Positions 52,464 to 62,439 of a stretch of 64,000 nt of DNA are shown here, in pieces (positions within the stretch are counted from its first letter, which is position 1; every line of letters starts with the position of its first letter). The DNA lies in contig BJHW01000002.1 of the NCBI GenBank assembly GCA_005405945.1, positions 1,736,001 to 1,800,000 on the forward strand, written 5' to 3'. Under the pieces are notes generated by a model. The model was given only the letters and a program-made list of their open reading frames with translations. It did not search any database and had not been told where the DNA came from. The DNA is from Streptomyces violaceusniger (lineage in GTDB: Bacteria > Actinomycetota > Actinomycetes > Streptomycetales > Streptomycetaceae). The position numbers and the translations under genes are program-made.

Positions 52464-55064
52464 TCAGCCATGGGCCGGGCCAGGCGCCGAGCGGGCGCCT
52501 GGCGGCCGCGCCGGGAAGAGCCGTCTCTGCACGCGCATGACGATATGCCCCAGGCCGGAGAGCGCACCGGCGATCGCGAGGTCGACAAGGGGGAGTGGCT
52601 CCGTGCCCAGCAGGGCGCGCAGTGGCGGGAGACAGACGCCCGCCACTTGCAGGGCCAGGGCCGTCCCCACGGCCAGCAGCAGGAACGGGTTGGCGAGGCT
52701 GCCCGGGCGCGCCCGGGAGCCCAGCGCGACGCCGAGCTGGGTGGCGCCCAGGATCAGGAACATCATGGACTGCCATGGGCGGCCGGTCTCGCGCGCCCAG
52801 ACTCCGGCGGCCAGAGTGATAGCGGCGACAAAGACCCCCATGGCCAGGGTCCGTGGCCACAGTCCGGCACCCAGGACGCTCTCCTCGGGCGGGCGCGGTG
52901 GGTGGCGCATCACCCCCGGCTCCACGGGTTCGGCTCCCATCGCCACACCGGGGAGGCCGTGGGTGAGCAGATTGATCCACAGGATCTGGGCGGGGAGCAG
53001 GGGCAGGGGCATGCCGAGGAACGGGCCGAGGAGCATGACCAGGATCTCCGCCGTGCCTCCGGCGAGGGCGTAGAGCAGGAACCGGCGCACGTTGGCGTAG
53101 TCACGGCGGCCTTCCTCGACGGCGGCCACGACGGTGGCCAGGTTGTCGTCGGCGAGCACGAGGTCGGCCGCTTGACGGGCCACTTCGGTGCCGCGCTGCC
53201 CCATGGCCACGCCGATGTCCGCGCGGCGCAGCGCGGGACCGTCGTTGACGCCGTCGCCGGTCATCGCCACCACATGGCCCGCGGCGCGCCACGCCTGGAC
53301 GATGTCCAGCTTCTGATCGGGCGTGGTCCGGGCGTAGACGCGCAAGGCGGTCAGGGGGCCCGCGGTGCCCTGGCGGATGCGCATCCCCGTGGTGACCTCG
53401 TCCTCCCGGGCCACGATGCCCGCACGCGCGGCCACCGCCCGTGCGGTGAGAGGGTGGTCGCCGGTGATGAGGACCGGGGTGATGCCGGCGTGTTCGCACG
53501 CCGTGATGGTGGTCCGGGAGCTGTCGCGCGGTGGGTCGAGGATGCCGACCAGGCCGAGCAGCGACAGCCCCGATTCCCAGGTGTCCGGGCTCCGAAGGCG
53601 TGCCTCGTCGCGGTCGGCCGAGGCGATGGCGAGGACACGGTATCCGTCGCGGGCCAGGGCCTCGGCCTGGACGGCGGCCCGGGTCCGGGTGTCCGGGGGA
53701 TCGGTGAGGACCGGCGGCCGGAGCATGACCTCGGGGGCGCCCTTGCACACGATCCGCAGTCCGCCGGGCGCGCGGTGCACCGTCGTCATGCGCTTGCGTG
53801 CGCTGTCGAACGGGATCTCGTCGACGCGTGGCAGTTCGCGTTCCAGCGCGGCCCGGTCCAGGCCGAGTCTGGCCCCTGCCGTGAGCAGGGCCGCCTCGGT
53901 GGGGTCGCCCATCGCACGCCACCGTCCGTCGCCGTCCGAAGCAGGCTCCAGGGCGGCGTCGTTGCACAGCATGGAAGCGCGAAGCAGCGCGGCCAGGTCC
54001 GGGGCGTCGCACACGGTCACCGGGTGGCCGTCGCGTACGACGCGGCCTTCGGGCCCGTAACCGATGCCGCTGACGGTGGCCTCGCCCTGTGGTGTCCACA
54101 GCCTCTCCGCGGCCATCCGGCCCTCGGTCAGGGTGCCGGTCTTGTCGGTGGCGAGCACCGTGACCGAGCCCAGGGTCTCCACCGCGGGCAGCCGCCGGAC
54201 GATGGCGTGTCGCTCCGCCATCCGCCGTGCCCCGAGGGCCAGGGCGAGGGTGACCACGGCGGGCAGGGACTCGGGTACGGCCGCGACGGCGAGGCTGATC
54301 GCGGCCACGACCATCAGCTCGACCGGCTGCCCGCGGGCCAGACCCAGGGCGAGCACCACCGCGCACAGTACGACGGTGACGGCCGCCAGCACCCTGCCGA
54401 ACCGGGCCAGTCGTCGCTGCAGCGGAGTCAGCCCGGGCGCGGTTCCCATCAGCGCGGCGATCCGGCCCAGCGCGCTGTCGGATCCGGTGCCGGTGATCCG
54501 GACCCGTCCGCGGCCGCGGACGACCACCGTGCCCGCCGACCCCGTGGACGGCCGGTTCGCCCCGGCGGTCTTCTCCACCGGGACGGACTCGCCCGTCAGC
54601 GCCGACTCGTCGACCAGGAGCAGGGCCGCGTCGATGACCTCGCCGTCAGCGGGCACGATGTCCCCCTCGCCCAGCAGGACCAGGTCTCCCGGCACCACGT
54701 GGGCGGCCGGTACCGAACACTCCTCGCCTTCGCGTATCACCCGGGCGGTGGGCGCGCTGAGGGCCGTCAGTGCGGTCACCGCCCGTTCCGCCCGTACCTC
54801 CTGGACGACGCCGGCCACGGTGTTCACGGTGATGACGAGCAGGATCACCGAAGCGTCGGGCAGGTCTCCCGTGGTCAGGGTCAGCACGGCGGCCGCGAGC
54901 AACACCACGATCAGTGGGTCGCGCAACTGCTGCAGCACACGGCGCCACACCGGAGTGGGCCGCTCCCGGGCGACGACATTGGCCCCGTACTCCTCCAGCC
55001 GCCGCGCCGCCTCCTCCCGCGAGAGCCCCGCGGTAAAGCGCTCGGCGGGTCGAGGGGTCGGCAT
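52464..55064 (-). CDS. P-type cation-transporting ATPase (P2-like)
   Basis: 866 residues. The N-terminal cation ATPase domain begins GLSREEAARRLEEYGANVV. Motifs in order: actuator TGES (DESALTGESVPVEK), helix-4 VPESLP, phosphorylation site DKTGTLTEG, nucleotide domain KGAPE, TGDHPLTARAVA, and hinge MTGDGVNDGPALRRADIGVAMG; the C-terminal helices include LWINLLTHGLPGVAMG. PES at helix 4 and the layout suit Ca2+/Mg2+-type or related pumps; the ion is not certain. Such genes are common in actinobacterial hypoxia islands. Confidence 0.93.
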   Translation of the reverse strand: MPTPRPAERFTAGLSREEAARRLEEYGANVVARERPTPVWRRVLQQLRDPLIVVLLAAAVLTLTTGDLPDASVILLVITVNTVAGVVQEVRAERAVTALTALSAPTARVIREGEECSVPAAHVVPGDLVLLGEGDIVPADGEVIDAALLLVDESALTGESVPVEKTAGANRPSTGSAGTVVVRGRGRVRITGTGSDSALGRIAALMGTAPGLTPLQRRLARFGRVLAAVTVVLCAVVLALGLARGQPVELMVVAAISLAVAAVPESLPAVVTLALALGARRMAERHAIVRRLPAVETLGSVTVLATDKTGTLTEGRMAAERLWTPQGEATVSGIGYGPEGRVVRDGHPVTVCDAPDLAALLRASMLCNDAALEPASDGDGRWRAMGDPTEAALLTAGARLGLDRAALERELPRVDEIPFDSARKRMTTVHRAPGGLRIVCKGAPEVMLRPPVLTDPPDTRTRAAVQAEALARDGYRVLAIASADRDEARLRSPDTWESGLSLLGLVGILDPPRDSSRTTITACEHAGITPVLITGDHPLTARAVAARAGIVAREDEVTTGMRIRQGTAGPLTALRVYARTTPDQKLDIVQAWRAAGHVVAMTGDGVNDGPALRRADIGVAMGQRGTEVARQAADLVLADDNLATVVAAVEEGRRDYANVRRFLLYALAGGTAEILVMLLGPFLGMPLPLLPAQILWINLLTHGLPGVAMGAEPVEPGVMRHPPRPPEESVLGAGLWPRTLAMGVFVAAITLAAGVWARETGRPWQSMMFLILGATQLGVALGSRARPGSLANPFLLLAVGTALALQVAGVCLPPLRALLGTEPLPLVDLAIAGALSGLGHIVMRVQRRLFPARPPGARSAPGPAHG

Positions 55065-55246
55065 GCCTTCATCGTGTGGCCGACGTTCCCGGATCGCATC
55101 CGGTGCCCATGGGACCGGGCGACGGGGACCGAAGCCGACCCGTTCCGCCGTCAGAACTGATCGGTCCAAGCGGGGAAGCGGGGCGGTGTGTGCGTGGCCA
55201 CGGGGTACCCGGGGCGGGCGAGTCGACCGCAGGAAAGGCGGTGGGG

Positions 55247-56128
55247 ATGATGGCGCTCCCGCTGGTCGTGGGTGTCGATGGATCGGAGTCCAGTCTGCAG
55301 GCCCTGGACTGGGCCGTGGACGAGGCGGCACGCCATGAACTGCCCTTGCACCTGGTCAACGCTTCCCGATGGGAACGGTACGAGGGACATCTGCCCTCGT
55401 TCGGCACCGACCGTCCCACCGGGGATGTGGCGGCCGAGAACATCGTCGCCGCCTGCGCGGAGCGCGCGACGTCACGCGGCCCGGGCGTGAAGGTGTCCGC
55501 CGAGGTCCTGGCCGAGGACACCGTGATGGCGCTGCTGGAGCAGAGCCGTGAGGCGTTCGCCGTGGTCACCGGCTCCCGTGGCAGAGGCGCGATCGCGGAG
55601 ACGCTTCTGGGGTCGGTCAGTCTGGCGGTGGCGGCACGTGCCGTCTCCCCGGTGGCCGTGGTCCGGGGCGGGGAGAAGAACCGCGCGGGCGCTCTCCGGC
55701 GCGTGGTCCTCGCGGTCGGCGACCTGGTGGAGGGGTCGGCGGCCGTCCGGTTCGCCTTCCGCGAGGCGCGGGCGCGGGAGGCCGCACTGCACGCCGTACG
55801 TTCCTGGCGGCGCCCCGCGCACCCCCACGCGGGCCAGTCGCCGCTGGAGCGTGAGGCGAGGGGCCTGATCCACGAGGAGCAGGCGGCGGGCGTCCTCAGC
55901 GAGGTTCTGGATCAGGTCGAGCGCGAGCACGACGACATCACGGTCCATCGCGAAGTTGTCGAAGGGCCGGCACACCGGGTCCTGCTGGACGTGTCGGAGC
56001 AGGCCGATCTGCTGGTCGTCGGGGCCCTCCGGCGCCGTGACCACACCGGACTGCAACTCGGCCGGGTCAGCCACGCCGTACTCCACCGCTCCGCATGCCC
56101 GGTCGTGATCGTGCCGCAGCAGGTGTGA
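55247..56128 (+). CDS. Tandem universal stress protein
   Basis: 293 residues with two Usp domains. Domain 1 starts VVGVDGSESSLQALDWAVDEA and has the ATP loop GSRGRGAIAETLLGSVS; domain 2 ends VVGALRRRDHTGLQLGRVSH AVL. ATG 55247 has AGGAAAGG eight bases upstream (GTG 55241 also possible). Both G-x2-G-x9-G loops look usable in domain 1; domain 2 is degenerate. It is divergent from the ATPase. Confidence 0.92.
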   Translation: MMALPLVVGVDGSESSLQALDWAVDEAARHELPLHLVNASRWERYEGHLPSFGTDRPTGDVAAENIVAACAERATSRGPGVKVSAEVLAEDTVMALLEQSREAFAVVTGSRGRGAIAETLLGSVSLAVAARAVSPVAVVRGGEKNRAGALRRVVLAVGDLVEGSAAVRFAFREARAREAALHAVRSWRRPAHPHAGQSPLEREARGLIHEEQAAGVLSEVLDQVEREHDDITVHREVVEGPAHRVLLDVSEQADLLVVGALRRRDHTGLQLGRVSHAVLHRSACPVVIVPQQV

Positions 56129-56149
56129 GCGCGCGGCACGGGCGGGCTC

Positions 56150-56550
56150 AGGCCCGCCACTGCCGGGCGGCGCGCGGCCGCCGCGGGTAGGGGTCGTGCG
56201 CCCACCACCGCGACGCGGATGCCCGCGGGCAGCGGCTGGGCGTGCAACAGGGCCGTGGTGTCGACCAGTTCGGCGATGCTCCGGGTGGCGATGATGCCCG
56301 CCTGGGCGAACAGGGCACCGCGGGTCATGGTGGGGTGGCCGCGGCGGCGGTGTCCGGTTGCGCGGATGCGGTCCGCCGCCTCCTTGCGTAACGCCGGTTG
56401 ACGGCGAAGTACCGCAGCCGCATGGCCTCGGGGGACACCTCCTGATGCATGTGCGGGACCTCGTCCGGGTCCTGTGGCCGGGCGGGGTGTATCTCGATGG
56501 TGGAGCCGTCGGCGAGTAGGGCGCGGACCGCATCGGGGCGGGTGTGGTGT
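56150..56550 (-). pseudogene. Remnant of a GNAT / acyl-CoA synthetase (ADP-forming-like) fusion
   Basis: Two separate pieces are readable on the minus strand. Near 56420-56550: VRALLADGSTIEIHPARPQD and HQEVSPEAMRLRYFAVNRRY, the start of the acetyltransferase domain. Near 56170-56328: GALFAQAGIIATRSIAELVD TTALLHAQPLPAG, from the acyl-CoA-synthetase part. In intact proteins these are several hundred residues apart, so a large internal deletion has occurred. It lies directly after ppk2. Confidence 0.6.
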
Positions 56551-56553
56551 CCG

Positions 56554-57435
56554 TCATCGGTGATGTCTTCCGCCGGGCGTATCCGCGTCGGGGGCCGGTG
56601 CGCGGTCCGGTGTCCGGAGCGAGGCCGCGTGGTCGGGCACGAAGGTCTGCAGGTGTTTGGGCGGCCGCTGGTAGCCGGAGGGCGCGGGGCGGGGCGGCAG
56701 ACGCAGTTCCGGGAGCCGGACGTCGGCGTACGGAACGGTCGACAGCAGATGGGCGATCATGTTGATCCGGGCGGCGCGCTTGTCGTCGCTCTCGACGACG
56801 TACCACGGAGCCTCGGGGATGTCGGTGTACGCGAACATCTCGTCCTTGGCGCGGGAGTACGCCTCCCAGCGGGTGATGGACTCCAGGTCCATCGCGGAGA
56901 TCTTCCAGCGTCGCGTGGGATCGCTCAGGCGTTGTCGGAACCGCCGTTCCTGTTCGGCGTCGCTCACCGAGAACCAGTACTTGCGCAGCAGGATCCCGTC
57001 GTCGACCAGCATCCGCTCGAAGACCGGGCACTGGTGGAGGAAGCGCTGGTGCTCCTCCTCGGTGCAGAACCCCATGACGCGTTCGACACCGGCCCGGTTG
57101 TACCAGCTGCGGTCGAAGAGGACGATCTCCCCCGCGGCGGGAAGCTGCTCGACATAGCGCTGGAAGTACCACTGGGTGCGTTCGCGGTCCGTGGGCACGG
57201 GCAGGGCGACGGTGCGGACGACACGCGGGTTGAGGCGTGCGGTGACCCGTTTGATCGCGCCCCCCTTCCCGGCCGCGTCCCGTCCCTCGAAGACCACCAC
57301 GACGCGCTGTCCCCCGGCCCGCACCCACTCCTGGAACGTGACCAGCTCGATCTGCAGACGACGCAGTTCCTTCTCGTACGGGGCACGCGGCAGTCGTCCC
57401 GGTCCGGTTTCGGCTGGTGGAGTGCGGCGTGCCAT
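56554..57435 (-). CDS. ppk2: Polyphosphate kinase 2 family protein
   Basis: 293 residues. ATG 57435 is used, with GGGAAGG-type ribosome-binding sequence before it. The core has Walker A FEGRDAAGKGGAIKRVTARLN, the lid/Walker B region VLFDRSWYNRAGVERVMGF, and RKYWFSVSDAEQERRF, all PPK2 hallmarks. It transfers phosphate between polyphosphate and nucleoside diphosphates. The about 40-residue C-terminal Pro-rich tail is an addition. Confidence 0.94.
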   Translation of the reverse strand: MARRTPPAETGPGRLPRAPYEKELRRLQIELVTFQEWVRAGGQRVVVVFEGRDAAGKGGAIKRVTARLNPRVVRTVALPVPTDRERTQWYFQRYVEQLPAAGEIVLFDRSWYNRAGVERVMGFCTEEEHQRFLHQCPVFERMLVDDGILLRKYWFSVSDAEQERRFRQRLSDPTRRWKISAMDLESITRWEAYSRAKDEMFAYTDIPEAPWYVVESDDKRAARINMIAHLLSTVPYADVRLPELRLPPRPAPSGYQRPPKHLQTFVPDHAASLRTPDRAPAPDADTPGGRHHR

Positions 57436-57561
57436 CGGTTCTCCCTTCCGGACCGGCTGAGCACGCGACGTCATGCGCGGAGCACGACAGCGACGGGGCA
57501 CGCCGGCGTGGTGCAGCAGTGGATGTGGCTGGTCCTCCGTCCCGCCGATGCCGCGTCCCGC

Positions 57562-58419
57562 TCATTCATGGGGGACGACGGCGACCGGACAGTCCGCGTG
57601 GTGCACCGCCGCCTGCACCACGGGGCCCAGGCGGAGACCCAGTGCGGGCGGGTGCTTCCGCCGTCCCACCATCAGCAGATCGCTGTCGGCCGCGGCCTGG
57701 ACGACGGCTCGGGCCGGGCTCTCCAGCCGGACCTCGTCGACGACCCGCACCCGGGGGAACTTCTCCCGCCACGGCCGCAGCACCTCGTCCAGTTCCTGTC
57801 GCGCCCGCTCCGCGGTGTCCCGGGCCACGTCGGCTTCCGTGTCCCGGGCGGCGGCGTGGGCCCGGTCGGGCTTTCGCCCGTGGACGGCGTGCAGGGGCAC
57901 ATCGCGGGTGAACGCGGTGACATAGGCGAACTCCAGGAGGTTGTCCTGCGGGCCGTGCAGGCTCAGGCCCACGACCACATGCCGTCGTCGTCCTTCCGCC
58001 CCCTGCCCCGCGCGCATCAGCACCACCGGCCGCTCCGCCCTGGCGATGGTGTGCGACCCGATGTCACCCAGGAAGAAGCTGGCCACCCGGTCCAGTCCCC
58101 GCGATCCGAGCACCAGCATGCGGGAGTGCGCCGCCGCGTCGAGCAGGGCCGCCTCGGCCTCGTCCGCCACCAGGTCCTCGATGATGGTCAGCTTCGGGTG
58201 GTCACGGGCCAGCTCGGTGTGCGCGTCGTGCACGATCCGCTTCGACCAATAGTTCTGGTCGTCCGCCGCCGGGCTGTCGGGCGTGGGCGGGCACAGCAGG
58301 ATCCACGCGTGCGTCAGACGCAGCGCCAGCTCACGTCGCTCCGCCTCGTCGGCGGCCCAGTGCGCGGCGGCCAGGCTCTCGGCCGAGCCGTCGAGTCCCA
58401 CGGTGACCACTTGTTCCAT
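57562..58419 (-). CDS. Tandem universal stress protein
   Basis: 285 residues, two Usp domains: VTVGLDGSAESLAAAHWAADEA with loop GSRGLDRVASFFLGDIGSH, and VVVGLSLHGPQDNLLEFAYV with GRRKHPPALGLRLGPVVQ. ATG 58419 is followed by EQVVTVGLDGS. It shares orientation with the CBS-BON gene upstream (29-bp gap) and ppk2 downstream, likely one operon. Confidence 0.92.
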   Translation of the reverse strand: MEQVVTVGLDGSAESLAAAHWAADEAERRELALRLTHAWILLCPPTPDSPAADDQNYWSKRIVHDAHTELARDHPKLTIIEDLVADEAEAALLDAAAHSRMLVLGSRGLDRVASFFLGDIGSHTIARAERPVVLMRAGQGAEGRRRHVVVGLSLHGPQDNLLEFAYVTAFTRDVPLHAVHGRKPDRAHAAARDTEADVARDTAERARQELDEVLRPWREKFPRVRVVDEVRLESPARAVVQAAADSDLLMVGRRKHPPALGLRLGPVVQAAVHHADCPVAVVPHE

Positions 58420-58448
58420 GGCAGTGCCTCCCGCCGGGTTTCCGGATT

Positions 58449-59123
58449 TCACGCGGCCAGGGCGGAGCCGCCGGTGTCATCGGTGCCGTAGCCGATGCGC
58501 TCGGTGACCGAGACCACCCCGTCCACGCCTCGGCACAGCCGCACGATGACCGGCACCAGGCTCCTGGTCTCGACCGATCCGTCCAGCGTGACCTCGCCCT
58601 CGGTCACGTCGACCGTCACGGCCGAGGGGGCGAGCCGCAGGGTCCGCCGCAGCAGATCCCTTTCGATCTCCTCGCGGATCGCCTCGTCGTGGCGCAGGAA
58701 CACCCGCAGCAGGTCGCCACGGCTGACGATGCCGAGCAACTCGTCGGTCTCGTCCACCACGGGAAGCCGCTTGATGTTCCGGTCCGACATCACACGGGCT
58801 GCCTCGACGACCGTCCACTCCGGACGCGCGCACACGGCGGGCGCCGACATCAGCTCCTCAGCCCTCGCCCCCTCCGCCTTCGCGCGCTCCCACGCCTCCA
58901 GGTGCGGAACCGGCAGGAGACCGGAAGGGTCCTCCTGGCCGGACGACTTGCGCAGCAGATCGCCCTCGGAGACCACGCCGATCGGGCGTCCCGAACCGTC
59001 CACGACCGGTACGGCGGTGACATCGCGCTCCGCGAGCAGCGCCACGAGTTCCTTGAACGGCATGTCACGGGGTGCCTGGACCACCGGGCGCGTCATGAGG
59101 TCTCCGACCGTTCTGTGGTGCAT
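58449..59123 (-). CDS. CBS-domain pair with C-terminal BON domain
   Basis: 224 residues. CBS 1 (4-60): VGDLMTRPVVQAPRDMPFKEL, VTAVPVVDGSGRPIGVVSEGDLL. CBS 2 (88-145): ELMSAPAVCARPEWTVVEAARVM, IKRLPVVDETDELLGIVSRGDLL. BON (150-210): VTVDVTEGEVTLDGSVETRSLVPV. Adenylate sensing is the usual CBS-pair role; BON suggests phospholipid or partner binding. It is a paralogue of 60631-61296. Confidence 0.92.
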   Translation of the reverse strand: MHHRTVGDLMTRPVVQAPRDMPFKELVALLAERDVTAVPVVDGSGRPIGVVSEGDLLRKSSGQEDPSGLLPVPHLEAWERAKAEGARAEELMSAPAVCARPEWTVVEAARVMSDRNIKRLPVVDETDELLGIVSRGDLLRVFLRHDEAIREEIERDLLRRTLRLAPSAVTVDVTEGEVTLDGSVETRSLVPVIVRLCRGVDGVVSVTERIGYGTDDTGGSALAA

Positions 59124-59360
59124 GTTCCGGCTCCTCTCGCAGACTCACTCGCGTGCGTCGGCGGGTCTTCCCCTGTCGGGCCCGCGGCTCATCCCCTATC
59201 GAGCCTGCCAGCACGCAACCGCCACCGAATGAGCCTCATGGCTCCCCCTGACGGCCACACGGCCCACAACGGGGCCATCCGACCCATCGAGCCCGGGCTC
59301 TCCGCCCCCAGGACACCGCTCACCTGCGGTGACACAGTGGAAGTGAGACAGAGAGGCGGG

Positions 59361-60599
59361 ATGCCGATGCGCGCCCATATCGGCGACCAACTGATTGTCG
59401 AAAGCCCTACCACGGGTGCCACCAAACGCGATGGTGAGATCGTCGGAATCCACCATGACGACGGGACACCTCCCTACGACGTCCGGTGGTCGGACACCGA
59501 CCAAGTCACCCTTGTGTTCCCCGGCCCGGACGCGCACATTCACCCCATAGGGGACGAACCGACACGGCAACGGGAGGAGACGGGCCACCGCGGCTCCGCG
59601 ACGACCCGCCGCGGCGCCCGTTCGCTCTCCGAAGCGGTGGTCATGGCGCTGGTGGAGGACGCCACGGCCGCCCCGTCGATGCACAACGCCCAGCCCTGGC
59701 GGTTCCAGTACTTCCGGCGGAGGCGTGTCTTCCATCTGCGGGCCGATCTCCGGGGTGCTCTGCCACACTCCGACCCCGAGCTCCGCGCCCTGCACATCGG
59801 CTGTGGCGCCGCCCTGATGAACCTGCGGGTCGCGGTGGCCCACGAGGGCTGGGAGGCGCAGACCCGGCCGCTGCCCGACCCCGGCGACCCGATGCTGCTG
59901 GCCTCCCTGACGCTGACCCGCCCGCTCCGTGACGAGGCCGATCCGGGCGCCCTGTACCCGGCCGTCCGCACCCGCCACACCAGCCGGTACCCCTTCGACG
60001 AGAGGGAGATCCCCGCCCCGGTACAGACGGCCCTTGTGGAGGCCGCGCACAGGGAGCAGGTTGCGCTGTCCTTCGTCTCGGGCTGGCATCTCCAGTCCGT
60101 GGTGGACCTGGCGCTGGAGGCCGAGGCCCGCAATCTCACCGACCCCGGCGCCGCCGCCGACCTGGCCCGCTTCACCCGCGGCGCGGACGATACGCGGCCG
60201 GCCACCGAAGGGGTTCCGGAGTCTGCCTTCGGGCCCCGCCGCCGGGTCGGCAACGCCCCCATGCGTGACTTCGCGGGCGGCAGGACCGTCCCCGGCCGTC
60301 CGGCCGCCGACTTCGAGACCTTGCCCCATCTGGTGTTGCTGAGCACCTCCCGTGACCGGCCCGTGGACTGGCTGCGCACCGGCCAGGCGGTGGAGCGCGT
60401 TCTGCTGCAGGCCACGCTGGAGGGGTTGTCCGCCTCGTTCGTCACGCAGGCCCTGGAATGGCAGGACCTGCGCTGGCCGCTGCGCGACCCGATGTCGGGC
60501 ATGGCCTACGTACAGATGGTGCTGCGACTCGGGTACGGCCCTCCGGGCACGCGAACGCCCAGGCGGCCGGTCGACGACGTGCTGGACATCGAACCGTAG
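59361..60599 (+). CDS. DUF1918 domain fused to an Acg-type nitroreductase-fold protein
   Basis: 412 residues. Residues 1-62 are a DUF1918 domain (MRAHIGDQLIVESP ... GEIVGIHHDDGTPPYDVRWSDTDQ). After a linker of about 25 residues, the FMN-binding nitroreductase-like region of the Acg (Rv2032) family follows: EDATAAPSMHNAQPWRFQYF, LHIGCGAALMNLRVAVAHEG, TRHTSRYPFDEREIPAP and a C-terminal LRLGYGPPGTRTPRRPV. Acg proteins are thought to sequester FMN in dormancy. ATG 59361 has GAGAGGCGGG before it. A single continuous frame links both parts. Confidence 0.9.
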   Translation: MPMRAHIGDQLIVESPTTGATKRDGEIVGIHHDDGTPPYDVRWSDTDQVTLVFPGPDAHIHPIGDEPTRQREETGHRGSATTRRGARSLSEAVVMALVEDATAAPSMHNAQPWRFQYFRRRRVFHLRADLRGALPHSDPELRALHIGCGAALMNLRVAVAHEGWEAQTRPLPDPGDPMLLASLTLTRPLRDEADPGALYPAVRTRHTSRYPFDEREIPAPVQTALVEAAHREQVALSFVSGWHLQSVVDLALEAEARNLTDPGAAADLARFTRGADDTRPATEGVPESAFGPRRRVGNAPMRDFAGGRTVPGRPAADFETLPHLVLLSTSRDRPVDWLRTGQAVERVLLQATLEGLSASFVTQALEWQDLRWPLRDPMSGMAYVQMVLRLGYGPPGTRTPRRPVDDVLDIEP

Positions 60600-60630
60600 C
60601 CCCGGCCGTGCACCCTTGGAGGATTCGCCC

Positions 60631-61296
60631 TCAGAGCGTGCGCTCCGCCTCGTCCCGTCCCACGCCGCGGAAGTGGCATTGCACGTCCACGACCCCCTCA
60701 ACGGCCCGGGCAAGGCGCGCGGCCACCGGGATCGGCGTGGTGTCGCGGAGCTGCCCGCCGAGCGTGACGACTCCCTCGCGCACCTGGACATGGATACTGC
60801 TGCCGGGGAAGAGGTAGGACACCACCGTGCGATGGACCTCTTCCTCGATGTCCCGGTCCGAGCGGAGGAAGACCTTCAGCAGATCGCCCCGGCTGACGAT
60901 TCCCAGCAGCTTGCCCTCGGCGTCGACCACGGGAAGCCGTTTGACCCCTCTGACGGCCATGATCCGGGCCGCCTCGGCCAGCGTGGCGTCCGGATGCACG
61001 GTCACCGCCGGGGAGCTCATCAGCTCCTCCGCCGTCAACGCCCCCGCCTTCGCCAGGTCGGGCAGGCGCCGCAACTGCTGGAAGCGGTCCGGATCGCTGT
61101 CCCGGAACTCCTCCTTGGGCAGCAGATCCGCCTCGGAGACGACACCGATGACACGACCCTCGCCCTCCAGCACCGGCATGGCGCTCACCTGCCACTGACC
61201 CAGCGTCTGCACCAGCTCCTTGAACGACGCGTCACGTCCGACGGCGACCACCGTCCGGGTCATCACATCGTTCACGATGTGGGGAGTCTCGGACAC
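60631..61296 (-). CDS. CBS-domain pair with C-terminal BON domain
   Basis: 221 residues. GTG 61296 is chosen because GGAGGTGATCC, a near-full complement of the 16S 3' end, lies immediately upstream; an earlier ATG (61317) does not have this. CBS 1: VNDVMTRTVVAVGRDASFKEL; CBS 2: LMSSPAVTVHPDATLAEAARIM, VKRLPVVDAEGKLLGIVSRGDLL; BON: IHVQVREGVVTLGGQLRDT. Paralogue of 58449-59123. It is convergent with the Acg gene. Confidence 0.92.
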   Translation of the reverse strand: MSETPHIVNDVMTRTVVAVGRDASFKELVQTLGQWQVSAMPVLEGEGRVIGVVSEADLLPKEEFRDSDPDRFQQLRRLPDLAKAGALTAEELMSSPAVTVHPDATLAEAARIMAVRGVKRLPVVDAEGKLLGIVSRGDLLKVFLRSDRDIEEEVHRTVVSYLFPGSSIHVQVREGVVTLGGQLRDTTPIPVAARLARAVEGVVDVQCHFRGVGRDEAERTL

Positions 61297-61385
61297 GGGA
61301 TCACCTCCCTCCGTCATTCCGGCGGTTCTTCCCCTTCCAGTGTCCGGCCCGGCGGTGCCCCCCGGCCACTCGAGGACGCGGCCGC

Positions 61386-62439
61386 TCAGCAGATCCGGGG
61401 CAGTTGCTCGCCGAGCGGCAGATCCACGATCCGGGTTCCGCCGAGTCCGGTGCGGGCCACGACCGTGCCGGGGTGTTCGGCCACGCACACGCCGATCACG
61501 GCCGCCTCACGCCCCACCGGATGCGCGCGCATCCCGTCCAGGACCGCGTCGGCGTGGGTCCTGGGCACGAAGGCCACCAGACGGCCCTCGTTGGCCACGT
61601 ACATCGGGTCCAGGCCGAGGAGGGAACAGGCGGTGGCCACCGCGTCCGGGACGGGCACCGCCGTCTCGTCCAGGACGACGCCGGTGTCCGAGGCTGCCGC
61701 GATCTCATTGAGTGCGGCGGCCAGGCCGCCTCTCGTGGGGTCGCGCAGAACGTGGATCTCGGGGGTGACGGCGAGCATCGCCTGGACCAGTCCGGTCAGG
61801 GGAGCGGTGTCACTGACCACCTCGGTGCCGAACGTCAGCCCTTCGCGGACGCTGAGGATGGCGATGCCGTGTTGTCCGATCGGCCCGCTGACGATCACCA
61901 TGTCACCGGGTCGGGCACGCTGCGGGCGGATGTCCACCCCCTCGGGGATCAGGCCGATCCCCGCCGTGTTCACGTACACCCCGTCGCCGTGGCCGCAGTC
62001 GACCACCTTGGTGTCGCCGGTGACCACGGTGACGTCCGCCGCGCGGGCGGCCGCGCCGAGCGCCTGGGCGACCCGGCCGACGGTGCTCAGCTCCGTGCCC
62101 TCCTCCAGGATGAACGCACAGGACAGGTGTGCGGGAACGGCTCCGCTCATGGCCAGGTCGTTGACGGTGCCGTTGACCGCCAGGTCTCCGATGCTCCCGC
62201 CGGGGAAGAACAGCGGGCGGACGACGTAGGAGTCGGTCGAGAAGGCCAGCCGGGCACCGCCGAGCGTGACGGCGGCCGAGTCGGTGAGTCCTCCCAGGGC
62301 CTCGTCGCCGTAGGCCGGGAGGAAGAGGTGCCGGGTGAGCTCCGCGGAGAGCGCACCTCCGCCACCGTGACCCATGACCACCACCGGGTGGTCGCGCAGC
62401 GGCACCGGGCAGGACCAGCCGGTGGTGTCAGTGGTGATG

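Noticed and set aside
52131-55160. Open frame of about 1000 codons on the plus strand antisense to the P-type ATPase
   Set aside because: Low-complexity Arg/Gly/His/Gln-rich translation with no family motifs; it mirrors the GC-rich third codon positions of the real minus-strand gene.
59271-59285. GGGGCCATCCGACCC as a DosR-type box ahead of the Acg-like gene
   Set aside because: Only four of seven paired positions are symmetrical; too weak to call by eye in DNA this GC-rich.
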